Assembly (NCBI GenBank): GCA_033060915.1
Contig: CM065381.1
Location: 5,617,501-5,681,500, forward strand
Direction: 5' to 3'
Origin: Euryodendron excelsum
Taxonomy: Eukaryota; Streptophyta; Magnoliopsida; Ericales; Pentaphylacaceae
DNA: 64,000 bases
Below, in pieces: positions 36,101 to 49,516 of the stretch; within the stretch, counting starts at the first letter, position 1; the number at the start of each line of letters is the position of its first letter. Made by a program: the position numbers and the translations under genes. Under the pieces are notes generated by a model. The model was not told the origin of the DNA. It ran no database searches and saw nothing but the letters and a program-made list of their open reading frames with translations.

Positions 36101-37149
36101 GTTTCCCATAAAAATGAATTGTTTTCCAGAAATTTTCTCAAAATAGTTCCCGGAAACACTTCAACCCCCAAGTATGTTTAATTGTTTTTCAATTTTCTAT
36201 TCCTGAAAAAAAATAATATCGTTTTTTTTAAAAAAACACAATATCTTCACAGCTACAACAGTAACATTTTCGAACAATCTTCATAGCTGCAAACATGATA
36301 ATGGTCCATTGAATATGGAAAACTTGGATTAAAGATGAGTCACGATCATTTAGTATTTCTGTTTCAGATGGGTTTCGATAGTTAACATCTATCCTTCACC
36401 TAAAACTTGTTACCACAACATTACATTCATATATATATATATATATATATTTACATGTTGCTTTGTTGCAAGTCATCAGATTTATCTCCATCATCCATAA
36501 TAAATCTTTTCCCTCAACTTTTAGCTCCATCCATATTCTATATTTAACAAATTCAGGTAAACACTCTTGTCATGATCTACTTTATCAGGCCATTAAGCTC
36601 ACGAACTCACACATGATGTGTGGTTGAGTTGTGAGATAAATGGGAAATAGGAATCTAACTTCCCTCTCACCCCTCTATATATATATGTGACATTTATGAC
36701 ATCACAAATTCGAAATACAGAACGGCCCCTCGGTTCAAGGATTAAGCTGCGTACATTTAATCCTCAGTCTCATGGTATTGGGCTGCCCATATATATACAT
36801 AAACTATTTACACAATAAAGAATAATAAAAAAGTGCCTTTTTATCACTTTGAGGAAGCACTGATCTGTTTGTTACCATGACAAATGACTTCTTTGCAGGA
36901 AATGTTTATAGTTATGAGAGAGAGTTCTTTGAATCGCATCCCGTGTAAGTTTTGCAGATGTTTTTACCCCTTTTCATGAATTCTGAATTTTCCCCATCTC
37001 TCCACTATATTTGGATTATAAGACATGATACATGCTAATTAAATTATTCAAAATTGACTTATTAATAAGGATATAATTAAATAAAAAAAAAAAGAAGACC
37101 CATTTCAAAACTTATTCTTCATCACAATGCTGTCATACAGATCAGCAGT
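36101..37149. other. Intergenic, AT-rich
   Basis: No gene recognised. (TA)n near 36431-36450. At 36725-36790 there is a short 'ctcggttcaaggattaagctgcgtac' stretch that may be SINE debris. Confidence 0.4.
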
Positions 37150-39040
37150 GCAAAACAACAGGCTAAATAGGGTTCTAAGGTAAAATATGTGCGAAAATCA
37201 ACGATGGTAATCTGCAAAAACTGCATAGGAGAGGATTTTGTTGCTTAATTCATCTCACAGATTTTTATTGCCAATCACATAAAGAAGTTCAAGCTACAAG
37301 ATCACATATTTCTACACATAATTATCGAAATTTAGTGCCAAAACAGGCGGTATGGCATTGATATTTCAGTTGAGTTTTGCCACATTGATTCATTAGAAAA
37401 TTGAACGAATAATTAGTATGGTGGCCTAAATACTGCTAAATAAATCAGTAGATTATCTGATCCTAAAAGAACACTACTAATCCATTTCTTCAGCACAACT
37501 TACACAATTATCAGGCTCCCTCAAAGCCTTGCTGCTAAAAAAGAGACAGCATATTAGCATCTTTGAAAATTTTTATTCGGAGAGGCATGAGAATAATATT
37601 AAATTCTGTGCTTAATAAGGGAATTCCCTATTGAATTTAAAAAGAATTTGACGCAGAATTTTACCCCAAAAAAAAAAAAAAAAATTACCACACCAAAGTC
37701 AGCTACTTCTTTTTCCCATTCTGCTCTTATACCTTTGCCAAATCATATAAAGCAATTTAGTTCACTTTAACCTTCAACTCATCCTACTAAAAGAACCTGA
37801 TTAAAAAATTTAGGGAAGAACGAAGAACCATCGCTACAATGCCAAAGCCTTTGTGTACTTGGCTCCAATCCCATCCTCTAAGGTGTATATTACATTATTA
37901 TTAAGCTGCCAATAATAGCCACAAGATCAGTAATTCATTGCTGCTCACTCCATTGGCAAAACTTGTATCACAGCCCATAATCGTCAAGATAAATTCAAGG
38001 ATTCTCCCTGTGAAGAGGCAGCTAAGTGCTGATCAAGAGCTAGTCAAGATGATATTGTCAAATTACATGACAAAGTTCCACCCATAAATAAAAACAAGAA
38101 CAATGGCTAGGAACTTCTCATCTTTTTCTTCCTTTCCCCTTACCTTTCCAGGTAATATCAAGTTTGTTCCACTGCTTGCCCTCAGAATGTTTCAACTTCT
38201 ACTGATAAAGATCAGTTGCTGCAGATATATATAAGATCAGTGACATGAGGGTAAAAAAGTATCAATCATGTGTACTTTCAATGTTTTAACATCCATAATT
38301 TCAAGTATATACATATATATATATATATGGCTACTTTGCATCTTACATAGATCTCCTATCACTAACAACTAATTATATCATTAAAAGTAGGAGAAAAGAT
38401 TTTAATTTTCAACCTTACTTGCTGTTCAGTTACATTAGCACAAGTCAACGTGTCAAATCTCACTTGATCCTTGAATAGTGCATATCATTTTAGAAGCTAA
38501 TTATACCAGTCATATTTCATCATAGTACAGTGAAACTACTTCAAGTACAAAACATTACCTTTCACTTGGAGTAACTTTGATTTATAAACATTCAAATACG
38601 ATTTAAGCCAAAATACCTCAATACTGATAAGAATAATACTACCAAGTTTCACAGTTCAATAAAAAAATCTATATTTCATGCCAGAGTTGATGCTCTAGCT
38701 AGCACTGGTTAGAGACAAATATGCAGTGTATTGCTACCTTTAAATTCATAAGCATAGTACTACTGACAAACAAAAACAGGAAGGACATTCTTTACTAACC
38801 GAAGACAAAATTAAGAAAACAGAGACCAGAATTTTATTCCCAAAGACTCAAAATATGAAAAACCAAAACAAAAATAATAAATATGATACCAAACAATGTC
38901 TGGAATTTTTCTGACAACTACATTTCCAGTTTAATCAAAAGAATCCTCACGTCTACCACAATGATCATGGTCTAATTAGTGACTTGCTAACATCAATCCT
39001 GTACTTGAAACATTTCACTGCTGTGCTATTCTTTTTTCAA
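37150..39040. repeat. Degenerate tandem module, copy A
   Basis: First of four diverged copies of a multi-kb unit. Shared anchors are: the start taaatagggttctaaggt (37168 on); gggaattcccta (about 37620); ccattggcaaaacttgtatcac (about 37950); gctagtcaagatgatattgtcaaattacatga (38038 on); tttcacagttcaat (about 38647); and cattctttactaacc (about 38786). The downstream half of the module is missing from this copy. Confidence 0.7.
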
Positions 39041-42000
39041 CTTCACAATTAGCTTAAATAGGGTTTCTAGGTGAATGCGTCAAAAGAGATTCTGTGGCAT
39101 GAAAATCATAAATGAAAATCACTAAAAACTGAGGTGGGAGTTCGTTGCTTAATTTATTCCAAGTATATTGGCAGTAAAAGTTTTGCTAGTATAGGCGAAT
39201 TGGGTTAGAAGAGGTCAAGAGAAAAGGAGCTTACAATACTGATGAACAGTTCATTATTTGCACCATCACAACTGCTACTGAAAACAAGTTCCCACTTACA
39301 TAATAGTGACTATTGCACTTACTTGCCATTTAACAAAAGTGTGAAATGACTCGATTGCTTCCAGTGAAGTGTTGCAAGGATCGAGGTCTTTCTGTTTTTA
39401 CCCTAGCAGAATCCTTGGGTGCAACCCCTTCACTTTGGACTAGAATCATTAGCAAAAGTATGAAATACCTTCGATTGATTTTTTCTTTATATTTGTCCCC
39501 AGTTCCAACTAAAGTATCAAAGTTTTCTTTTTATTTTTACTCTCTTTTTATTTTTTATTTTTTGGGTGGGGGTTGAGGGGAGGATTAATCCAAGAGAGGA
39601 TTTCAAGTCCCAAGTTCACATTCTTATTTCAACTAATTAAAATACAAAAGATATAAGAATATTATGTCAACCTAAATGCTGCTAAATGAATCATCAGCCC
39701 ACCAGACTCTGGAAAAAAAAATAAAAAACACTTTGAAATTTAAGCACTCCCAGAACTTCACTTCTTTAGCACAATTTTTACCATTTGCATTTTGCAGGCC
39801 GCCTCAAAGCGTTATTGCCAAAAAAACTTGAAGTGTATGTGGCATAGAATCTTTGAAATTGTGTACTTGGAGGAGCATTATAATAATCTTCAATTCTGTG
39901 CTCAAATAAAGGAATTCCCTAATGAATTTATAAAGAATTAATGCACAAAATTTGTCCCCTCCCTCACCCAAAAACAAAAAAAAGAAGTACACAAAGTCAC
40001 TTACTCTTTCTTTCCACAATTCTACTCTTGTATCTTGTATCTTTATATTGAATTAATAAAGAATTTAACACAAAAAATTTACCCCCCTCTCCCACAAAAA
40101 AAGAAAAGAAAAAAGAAAAAAAAGTATGCTAAGTCACTCATGTATCTTTTCTTTCCTTTTTATTTTTGTCGAATTCTACTCTTATATCTTTTGTCAACTG
40201 ATACATAGCACTTGAGTTCATCGTAACCTTCATCCCATCGTAGGAAAATAATCTAACTGAAAAATAATTTGAAAGAAAGAAAGGGATTAAATGTTTGTCC
40301 ACCATGCGAAGACATAAATATTTTTAAGCCTTGGTGTACTTGGCTGCAATCCCACCACATTCCATCTTCTGTGATGTATATCACATTCTAAGCTGCCAAG
40401 AATAACCAGAAGATCAGTTATTCAATGCTGCTCAACCCATTGGCAAAACATTTATTAGACCCTGTAATCAGCAAGGAGATTTCAAGCATTCAATCCCTAG
40501 GAACTCTTTATGAGGAGGCACCTAAATACATCCAACCAATGGCTAGTCAAGATGATATTATCAAATTACATGAGAAAGTTTTACCCATAAATATAAACAA
40601 GCAAAATGATTCGAAAATTTCTTTAGACTGTAAATCATCTCTTTCTTCCCTTATCTTACCTATCTTCATATTACCAAATTCCTTTCCATTGATAATCATC
40701 AGATTCATCTGTTTACAAAAGAGTTATCTAGATATAAATATATATATATACATAAAAAAATTTAACAGATACTGCAGATATACGTTGAAAATAAGTTATA
40801 GCAGTATGCCCTCTGTTAGTTGTAAGTTAATTATTCACCATCAAAAGTGAATTAGAAAGTGAGATGAGGGTTAAAAAGTATCAATGGTGCATACTTTCAA
40901 TGTTTAGCATCTATAATTTTCGAGTATATAAAGTTTAGGTTTAAGTCTCACTATTGCAAAAAATCTGTCTGTAACTAGAGTGGACCATACTGTTACTATT
41001 GGTCTACTTCAGTCGTCAAGTTTTTTCGATCTCGTGTATTCCTCACTGCAGATATTGTTATCATTAAAAGCCATCCTACTAGCATATTTGAGATAAAGTC
41101 CTTTAAAAGTTTCTCTATTTTGATTTCTAATGTACAAGGAAATGTGTTCCATACCCATTGTGACCGAGCTATGAAACATGCTGCCGTGCTGCTTTTTAGT
41201 CCAGAACATGCGTCCTAGATCCAATTCAATAATATGATATTATGAGATAAGATGAATGCACTTTCAACAAGGGAGCTTCTTCATTGAGGACAGTTGGAAC
41301 TTCAGAATAAAACCAATGTAGGAGTACTGGAGAAATGATTCCAACCCTACCTGCAATTCAGTTCATGTAGCACAAGTCAACACCTCATATATTACTGGAT
41401 CCTCTTATAGTGCAGCATTCTAGCTATCTTCTAATTATATCACCCAAACATCAAGCTAGTGCAGTGCAATTACTTCAAGCCCAAATCAGTACCTATCAAC
41501 TTCGAATAATTCAATTTGTTACCAAAAAAGTATCATTTTGGCAAACGTTCTCCAATGCAGATAAGAATAAAACCGAAAGTTTCACAGTTCAATGAAATTT
41601 ATGTTCGGAATCATAGTTGATGCGCTGACATTGTTTGAAGACAAACACACAGAACGCTGAATATAAAATGTGCATCTCCTGCTCACCAATTTCACCTTTG
41701 CTACTATGAATACATAAAGCACGGCAGTACTGACAAACATTCTTTACTAACCAAGCCAGAATTCAGAAAAAATCTAAAATCAGGAAAAATCCATCCCTGA
41801 TCTTCCAAAATTATAGGCACTGGTTGAAAGATAAGAAAATTTTGAAAAACAATGAAATTACCCACAAAAGAAATTGAAGAAATATATGATGCAAATGGCA
41901 ACTTGTGAAGTGCAATGTGACTAAAACCCTAACTTCAAAAGAAAGAGATGCGTTTATCAAATTATTTGCACATCAAAAAGCCTAAGACCCTTTTCTTTTT

Positions 42001-44059
42001 TTTTTTATCTACTTTAGTTGACTCAACTTCCATCTATCGCGTCTCATCATCACTTTCTAGTTCCTTCTCATTACCCTCATCACCATCGATATGCCAGATC
42101 AAGTATGCCCCTTCCTCGAGTTCTACCTCATCCTCGTTATCAATATTATTTGTTCCAATTCAAAATGTCAATTCCCTCAGCATAACCATACTTTTAATAT
42201 TGTCCTCAACCTCAACACCTCAACATTGTTGCTTTCTTCTCCATGGCACAACTTACATCAATGGCGAAAAATCTAAACCCACTTTAACACGTCCCTCCAT
42301 TCACTCACAAAAGAAAATAACCATGTTCTTTGCCTCTAGTTCCCTTTCCTTATATATTTTATTGTATCAAAATGGTAAGACATCATTTTCCACATTCTAC
42401 ATGTTGAAAAAGAAGAGTAAACAAACAGTCATAACATAAACTTTATAAAGCTCTATTCCCAAAGAAATTGAAAGATTTAGGTTTTCAAGTTCCTAAATTT
42501 AAAAAAAAACCGAAAGGAAGAGGAATTAATAGGTATAAGTTCAAATTATTTTTATTTTAATCAATGGTTCCCAGGTTCTTTTCCATATATTTCATTTGTG
42601 TCTAAATGTTGGACATGTGTGTCACCTAACCGTCCAAAATGTCCGAGTCCAAGAAGACAAAAAAAAAAGAAAAAGAAATAATAGGAAATGTGTTTAAGTG
42701 TTGGACAAGTGTGTCACCCAAATCTTATGTTTATAACCCAACTTAATATTGAAATATCAAATCATAATAGACTGTACAATGCACTTAGTTTCCAAACTCA
42801 CATACATAAATAAATAGTAAAAAATTTGTATCAAGAGCTTCACGACCAAAATAAGTAACTATTTTCTCAAGTAGGATCTCATCATTTAAATGTAGCACAT
42901 TATTTCTCATTGTTTTGGCCTACATAAAAAGAGTTAATATGAAATATTTTCTCGAGTAGGTTTTCCTCATTTTGAGTAGCTGTTCTTTCTTTTCTTTTTT
43001 TTTTTTCCCATATATCAACTGATGGAATAACGATAAAATTAAATTTCTTACTGCTGAACTCACTTAAAATAAAGAAGAAGCTGATTTATAAGTTCATTGT
43101 CATCATAAAGCACAATCAGAACAAGTTGTGCTTTCATTAGGCATACACTAGCTTATTAAGCTATTGACAATTTCATGACTAGTAACATGTAAATAGCAAA
43201 TTTGTCCCATTTACCAATCCAAGATATGATACTCATGCAGCTGCAACCCCTAATGACTCAGACTCTACAGCCCTCTAAAAATATTAAAATCCAAATCTCC
43301 TTATTTGGCACCATTAGACCACAATATTGTCTTCCAAACAATTTACATGTCAATCCCCAACATTCAAATTTATAGAAGTTGGACTTTACATAGGAGTGCT
43401 TAGAAGTCAAGTCTGTTTTTTCAGTGCCTGCTAAGCTGCTATAGAAGTTGCGAACTCATTTTTTTTTTTCTTTAGATTTCTCGTTTCGGTTTAAAATTGC
43501 AATAGTTATGTCTAGAAAGATGTGATCTTGACCATTTAACTTCTTTGTATGGTTGGCAATGGAATTCTCTTGGGTTAGCACCAACCCCTCCCCCGGCCCC
43601 CGGGAGAGGTTTTGGTTGGGGGGATGCTAATTAATGAGATTTTGAAAGGGAACAATAATTAATGGTAAAAAAGAAAAAAGCATCATCCCATTTGGTTCCA
43701 AAGCATTTGAAAGAAAAGAAAATCAATTCTCCTAATTTGAATCAATGAAGAAATTGATTGTGACAATGATGATAAAAACATGAATCAACAATATTCAATT
43801 CAATTCAATTCTGAAAAATGTTTAAATAAGTCAAGAAAACTGCTCATTTCAGAATCTGCGACAAATAAATAATATGATGATTACCAGACTTGAGACATCG
43901 AAAAGCCTGTTAAGTGAATAGTCACATAATTTTGTTGTTAAAATGCCTGGTTTCATATGTTGAAGAATGAAAGCATTACATCTTTCATAATAATGTCAGT
44001 TAGTGAAGAAATGTTCCATTTGCATAACAGTGATTAGTGAACACTCATTATAAATAAAT
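39041..44059. repeat. Degenerate tandem module, copy B
   Basis: It has the copy A anchors in the same order: ttaaatagggtttctaggtg (39052), ggaattccctaatgaattta (39911), acccattggcaaaacat (40435), agtttcacagttcaat (41578) and acattctttactaacc (41739). It then carries the later part shared with C and D: gtaggttttcctcattttg (42955), cataaagcacaatcagaac (43103) and gatgataaaaacatgaatcaacaat (43769). The minus strand around 42000-42290 reads an acidic stretch (DNEDEVELEEGAYLIWHIDG). The segment equal to 53100-54700 of copy D is deleted. Confidence 0.7.
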
Positions 44060-44857
44060 TGGTAAATGACACAAAACTATTTTCTGCAAAGTGTCTTAGG
44101 AAATCTTTCATTTTGTCTAGCACAATCCTCCCTAAATGATGCAGATGGGTCTTTGGTTTTCTTCCCATAACCCCCCTATATTTCAGTTCAATAAGATTTA
44201 TTCTTTTTCTTTTATTATTATTATTTTTTGGGAGGTGGTTTAATTCAACAGAACTTCATTGCAAACCATTAAAAAAATTGGCTACAAGATCTCATAACTC
44301 TGCACATACAAGAGTTATGACTAGTCAGTTTTAAAAATTTCTGCAGAGCTATGACATATTTCTCATATGTCAATTGCAAAGTAAATAGGTGGTAAAGCTT
44401 TAATTGAGAATACTGATATACTCTTAGAGAAAAGGGTAACTTAATTATTTACTTCTTAACACATAACCATTGAATTCCTCTTAACATTCATCTCCTCCTA
44501 AAAGAATCTCACAGAAATGAAGAACGAAAGGGATAAAAAAAAATTCCAGCTCAGCGTGGACAATGAAAGAAGTGCAACTACTCTAGAGCCAAAGCCAAAG
44601 CCCTAATGTCTATTCCCATATCAGTTAATGTGTGCTCCTTTAGAACTAATTGTCTATATAAAAGCCCTAATGTCTTTTCCTGACATTTATCCCCCTGAAG
44701 GCCGCAACATGGTACGCTCTCATTCAAACGTCCCAAGCCAAATGAGTCATTGGATGGTGGATATATATGTGTGCACCCCAGTGCCCATTCTGTAGACTCA
44801 TGATTCCCTTGAATCTCGAAGCAGAGATACTCGTATTATGTCTTGGATGCTTGTTGG

Positions 44858-45767
44858 CACTGGTGGAGGGAGGGGGGGTTCCAGAGGGGGCAATTTGCCC
44901 CCCTCAAATTTTCAAAAGAACACCCTATATTATAGTGAGTAATAGTGATCAATTACAAAACTACAGGTTTGATTGAATTGTTAGTATTCTTCGATGCAAA
45001 ATAGAAAGGGTATTATGTAATTTCAAAACAAGTATAACTCTTTTGTCTTATCCTTTAGCAACTTCTTGTTTGTAAGAATCTTTTAAATTTTTCTACCACA
45101 GTAGCTTTATCCAGTATCTAATCAAAATTTCCTAATGCAAGTTGGAAGTTATGCATTTGTGTAAATCTCGTATCTAACCATAGGCATATGACTGCACCAA
45201 TAAAGAGTGTTAAAATAATAAAGAAATGAGAATGCAAAACAAAAAAAAAAAAAAAATTTGATGGGAAATCCATTGGAAACTCCACAACTCCCCCCCCCCC
45301 CCCCCCCCCCCAAAAAAAAATCGACAAACCAGAGAAGGGAGCATCAATTGGAAAAAGAAGAGAAGATTGAAAAAAATATAATGCCTCACACAAAACTCGA
45401 TGCTTCAACAAGATGTTTGGATACAATTTGCACAAATGTTCTCATCAATTTTCAATTCATCTTTTGCTTTTCAAATGTTTTAGAATTTAAAAATTATTCC
45501 TTAACCAAAAGAATAATACATAAAAGTTTTTGATCCGCAAGTGTGTATTTTTTTATTTTCTAAATCTTTATTTTTGGCTAGGAAATTAAATTTATTAAAG
45601 TAATTAGTTAAGTCCATTTTGTTAACTACCAAAAAAAAAAAGAAAAAGTTTAAGTCTATTATGACTATAATAAGAATATGGAAACTGGCACCAGTCTATT
45701 GATTCAGGTTAACTCAATCTATATAGTGATTTTGCCCTTCCTGAGACAAAATTTTTGTTCTGCCACT
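44858..45767. mobile_element. MULE-like insertion, 910 bp, with 9-bp target duplication
   Basis: GCTTGTTGG occurs directly before (44849-44857) and after (45768-45776) the insert. The right end, read on the minus strand, is AGTGGCAGAACAAAAATTTT and the left end is CACTGGTGGAGGGAGG; these are weak inverted ends of the 'gtggcggagccag' kind common in plants. The matching place in copy D (53390-53500) reads gatgcttgttagtatgg without the insert, so the empty site is visible. No transposase. It contains a 22-C run (45290-45311). Confidence 0.85.
45290..45311. repeat. Poly(C) run, 22 bases
   Basis: Uninterrupted C run (G on the minus strand) inside the MULE-like insert, followed by a run of A. Confidence 0.95.
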
Positions 45768-46576
45768 GCTTGTTGGTATGGGTTAGGAATTTTAGTACGA
45801 ACAAATTCCAGCGACAAAAGCACTTGCTTGTAAATTCTCACTTTTTGTAATCAAGTCAAGCAAGGGAAAATACAATCAGAGAGATGCAAAGGTTCGAATC
45901 CCAACAGTCTGAAATCGACTTTACAATTCTAACAACCTGAGATTCCCTGTTGATTCTCATGCAATCCTAGCATAAATATATGGTCTCAAAAGTAAGGGAA
46001 ATGCTTTCACCAAAGAAAATTTTCTGTTTACAAGTAAAAATTTACCAGTCCATTAAAAATTATATCTGTTATTTATTTCAATCAGTAAGTATCCTACTAC
46101 TTTGCTTCTTTTCAAATCCTTGTGCATAAATTCAGAAAAATGTCAGGAAAAAAGGATCCAAAAAGAGGAAACAAAATATTGTTCACTCAGAGGGCATCTG
46201 GGATTTTATGAAATGGTAAGAAAGTGTATTCCTAAAGAAACATTCATTTAGAAGTAAGATTTTACCACTTGGTCAAGAACTATGGAAATTTATTATGCCA
46301 ATCAATAATATCCAACTAATTTGCTTCTTTTCAACTGCTTGGCATGAATTCAGACAGAAAAGGTTATGAAAAGAAACTTCTAGTTTATTTCATTTTAGTA
46401 GACTAGAACACCTAATACCCCATACATTACAAAAGAGAGAAATAGTCTCCTGCATGTTTGTATAAGATAAAAAGAGAAAGCTAAAACTTCATGGGCATAA
46501 CAAAAACTTAAACCATTGAAAACTGCAAAAAATAACTTTGCTTACACCAACTCAATAACCGTCTATTATGGACATA

Positions 46577-46599
46577 TGTATATATCTATATATATATAT

Positions 46600-46670
<71 letters not shown>
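46577..46670. repeat. Compound (TA)n(GA)n microsatellite
   Basis: A TA-rich stretch passes into an uninterrupted (GA)33 (46603-46668), the longest dinucleotide repeat in the window. Confidence 0.95.
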
Positions 46671-47527
46671 CAACAGGTAGAAAATGACATGTTATAAGCC
46701 AACAAGCCAAACAGGAACTCCAATAAATAGGAGAAATGGAAATACTTCTATGAGAAACAGTTAATAGTTTTAATTACTCGGGAAGATATAAAAAGAGGTT
46801 GCGTTAAAAATTTAAAACTGCCTTCACCTTACCACTTTTAGTTACTTAAAACCGTTGCTTATAAATCAAGTGGATATTGCCATACCAAATCATAATACAT
46901 GCAGAGTGGCTATTCCTGAATTACAGAATAAAAAAACTAAATATCCAGATCATGAGGCCCACAAGATAAATAAGTAAATATTTTTTGTAGTAGGCTTTCC
47001 TTGTTTTGAGCAACTAATTCTTTTTAAATTTTTTGGCCTACATGAATGAAAGGAATATGAAAATATTTCACGTAGGTTTCTTCCTCTTTTGAGTAGTTTT
47101 TTGGTGCCTTATTTTTATATTCCTTTCCTTATATCGAAGGAATGAATAACTGTTGATTTAATTCTCTTTTGTTCAATCACTATTGAGTTAATTTGAAATA
47201 AAAAAAAAAGAGAGAGAATTTAGAAGGTCATGTCTTCATAAAGCATAAGCAGAACAGAATTTTCCTACCATAGACACACTAGCATGTTAAGCTATCAACA
47301 TTTTCATAATTAACATGTGATTAGCAAATTCAACAACATTTCATAAACAAGCAGCTGCAGCCCTAGGACTCAGCAAACCTCCATGTTGAACCTTAAGACC
47401 ATAAAAAAAGTCCGAATAACTTATACGCTAGTCTTCAACACTCCAATGAACAGAACCAAATCTATATTAAAAAAGGGCACAATTACTTCATGGAATATTA
47501 TTATCTTTTTATTTTTATTTATTTGTT

Positions 47528-47541
47528 GGGGGGGGGGGGGG
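47528..47541. repeat. Poly(G) run followed by (CT)n
   Basis: 14 G, then gattgggga and a (CT)n run to about 47569, within copy C. Confidence 0.9.
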
Positions 47542-48008
47542 ATTGGGGACTCTCTCTCTCTCTCTCTCTGTGGATGGGGTGTTTAGGAGGCTTAAAATAA
47601 GAAACAAATAAAGAAACGTAAAAAAAAAAACCATCATAGACTAGCAGAATATTGTCATTGTGACATAATACAAACAACACACTAAAGGGCATATTAGGAA
47701 ATTAATTGTAAAAGATGATATAAAATATTGTTCCAATTGGCTCCACAGCATTCGAATAAATAAATAAATAAATCAGATCTCTGAATTTGAATCACTGAAG
47801 GAAACGGATCTCCACAATGATGATAAAATGTTGACTCAACAATATTCATGGAATTCAGAAAATGTTCAAATGCATCTAGAAATATGCTCATTTTAAACTC
47901 TGCTATAAACAAACATTAAATTACTAAATGACTAGGGACATCCGAAAGCCTCCTAACTGAATAATTAAATATGCTTTCTTTTTTTTGGTTTTTTTTTTTT
48001 TGGGGGGT

Positions 48009-48035
48009 GGGGGGGGGGGGGGGGGGGGGGGGGGG
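48009..48035. repeat. Poly(G) run, 27 bases
   Basis: 27 uninterrupted G, with further G runs on both sides and poly(T) upstream. Able in principle to form G-quadruplex structure. Confidence 0.95.
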
Positions 48036-48846
48036 AGGGGAACTTCTATACTGGTATCATTAGAGTGTTCTGCTTCAGCCACAATGCAGAGCTTACATGA
48101 TGACCTCTCTCTCCTTGACCTTTGGGCAGGTTAACAAGATAACTCTCATGATCATACAATGGCAAATGACACAATGTTAACAAACAGATGACAAAAAGCA
48201 ATACAACACCCAATCAACACCTTAATATATCTCAAAAAAAAAAAAAAACACACTTTAATGTAGTGTTCGTTCACTCAACAGGCTACACGATCCTGATGCA
48301 GATAGAAGCTTACTCAATGATACCCCAAAATTTTTTAAAAATTAAGAAAATAATTTTCAAGTATAAGATAGTTTAGCACCAATCATTACAATAAACAACA
48401 AATGTTTAGCATAGATTCATGCGAGTATCAACTCATCCCTTTTGAAAAGCCTATATCAAGTGATATCAACTTCATAGGAGCATTATCTATTTGTAAAACT
48501 CTACCAGAGTTGCAGTAAATCTTCCAACCCCCTCAGTGAAGTAAGGTTGATGGTCAACATACTCGATGAAGCTTCCCTAGCTGCCCAAATAGGATATATC
48601 TCGTTCTTGTTCTCTTTCATACATGGTGTCAAAGTTTACGTTGTTTAATGTAATGCATTTCAACAACAGTAGAACTTTAGGCACCTAGGCCATGTCCATA
48701 ACAATAAGCTCATCAAATTCAGCTCATTGGATATAATCAACACAGAAATCAATGCTGGAGTTGCTAAGGGCAAGATTCAGAAATGTAACATTTGCTGAAA
48801 GCAACAAAAACACATGGCTGCAAATATTCCACTCATAAAATAGAGA

Positions 48847-48990
48847 ACAGAAATTTTCAAAACTACATAATACAGAAGATTTTCAAACAAGTTGGCAAAG
48901 AAATTTATCATCTTTATAACAGAAATTTTCAAAACTACATAATATAGAAGATTTGCAAACAAGTTGGTGAAGAAATTTACCGTCTTTAGA
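48847..48990. repeat. 72-bp tandem duplication
   Basis: Copies at 48847-48918 and 48919-48990, each starting acagaaattttcaaaactac and ending with atttac/atttatc and gtcttta/atcttta. Confidence 0.85.
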
Positions 48991-49070
48991 TATAGAATTT
49001 TGGAACTTGCATTGTAGCTAATGTGGATTGCCCAGCTCCATGCGTGCATGGTGCCAACATCAGAGGTATC

Positions 49071-49516
49071 CTAAGAAGCATGGACACATCTAAGAAGGTG
49101 ACGTGTCCTTGTCAGACACACATCCAAACGTGTCCTACTATTTTATTATTTTTGTAAAATTGGACATGTTTCGGACACTTGGGGGCACCCATGTCCGTCA
49201 CTTGGACACTCGTGTTCATTACTTAGACACATATAAAACATGTTTCAAATTTGAAGAAAATAACTTGAGATGTAATTGTAAATAAAAACATACCTAATTG
49301 ACATTCAAACTATGGAATACATAGTTTTTCATTTTAATTAGTGTTATTCTATATTTTTTATTATCTTTGGGTAAAGTATTTCTATATATGATAAATAAAA
49401 TGCATAATTTTGCCGCGTTCCTGTCATGTCGTATCCTAATTTTTTTGAAAATGGTAGTGTCAACATGTCTGTGTAGTGTCGTATCTATGTCATGTGAGTA
49501 TGTCTGTGCTTCTTAG
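49071..49516. mobile_element. TIR element, full-length family-2 copy (446 bp)
   Basis: The left end CTAAGAAGCATGGACA and the right end TGTCTGTGCTTCTTAG are inverted repeats with 14 of 16 matches. The interior is rich in gtgtcc/ggacac words near both ends and AT-rich in the middle, with no coding frame. GGTATC lies just left (49065-49070) and again 2 bp right of the end (49519-49524), suggesting a target duplication with a one- or two-base boundary ambiguity. Confidence 0.7.

Noticed and set aside
36725..36790. SINE-like 'gctgcgtac' stretch
   Set aside because: Too short, without A/B boxes or a tail.
40425..40850. 141-codon plus-strand ORF
   Set aside because: It lies in the tandem module, but copies A and D do not keep the frame. 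Composition is low-complexity (IYIYIK, Ser/Leu/Ile-rich) and no motif is seen.
41948..42439. 163-codon plus-strand ORF, Ser-rich
   Set aside because: It reads a Ser/Leu-rich shadow of the minus-strand acidic stretch; the minus-strand reading is the one with a counterpart in copy D.
45885..45905. ggttcgaatccc, like a tRNA T-arm
   Set aside because: No acceptor stem, D-arm or anticodon arm can be folded around it; at most SINE debris.
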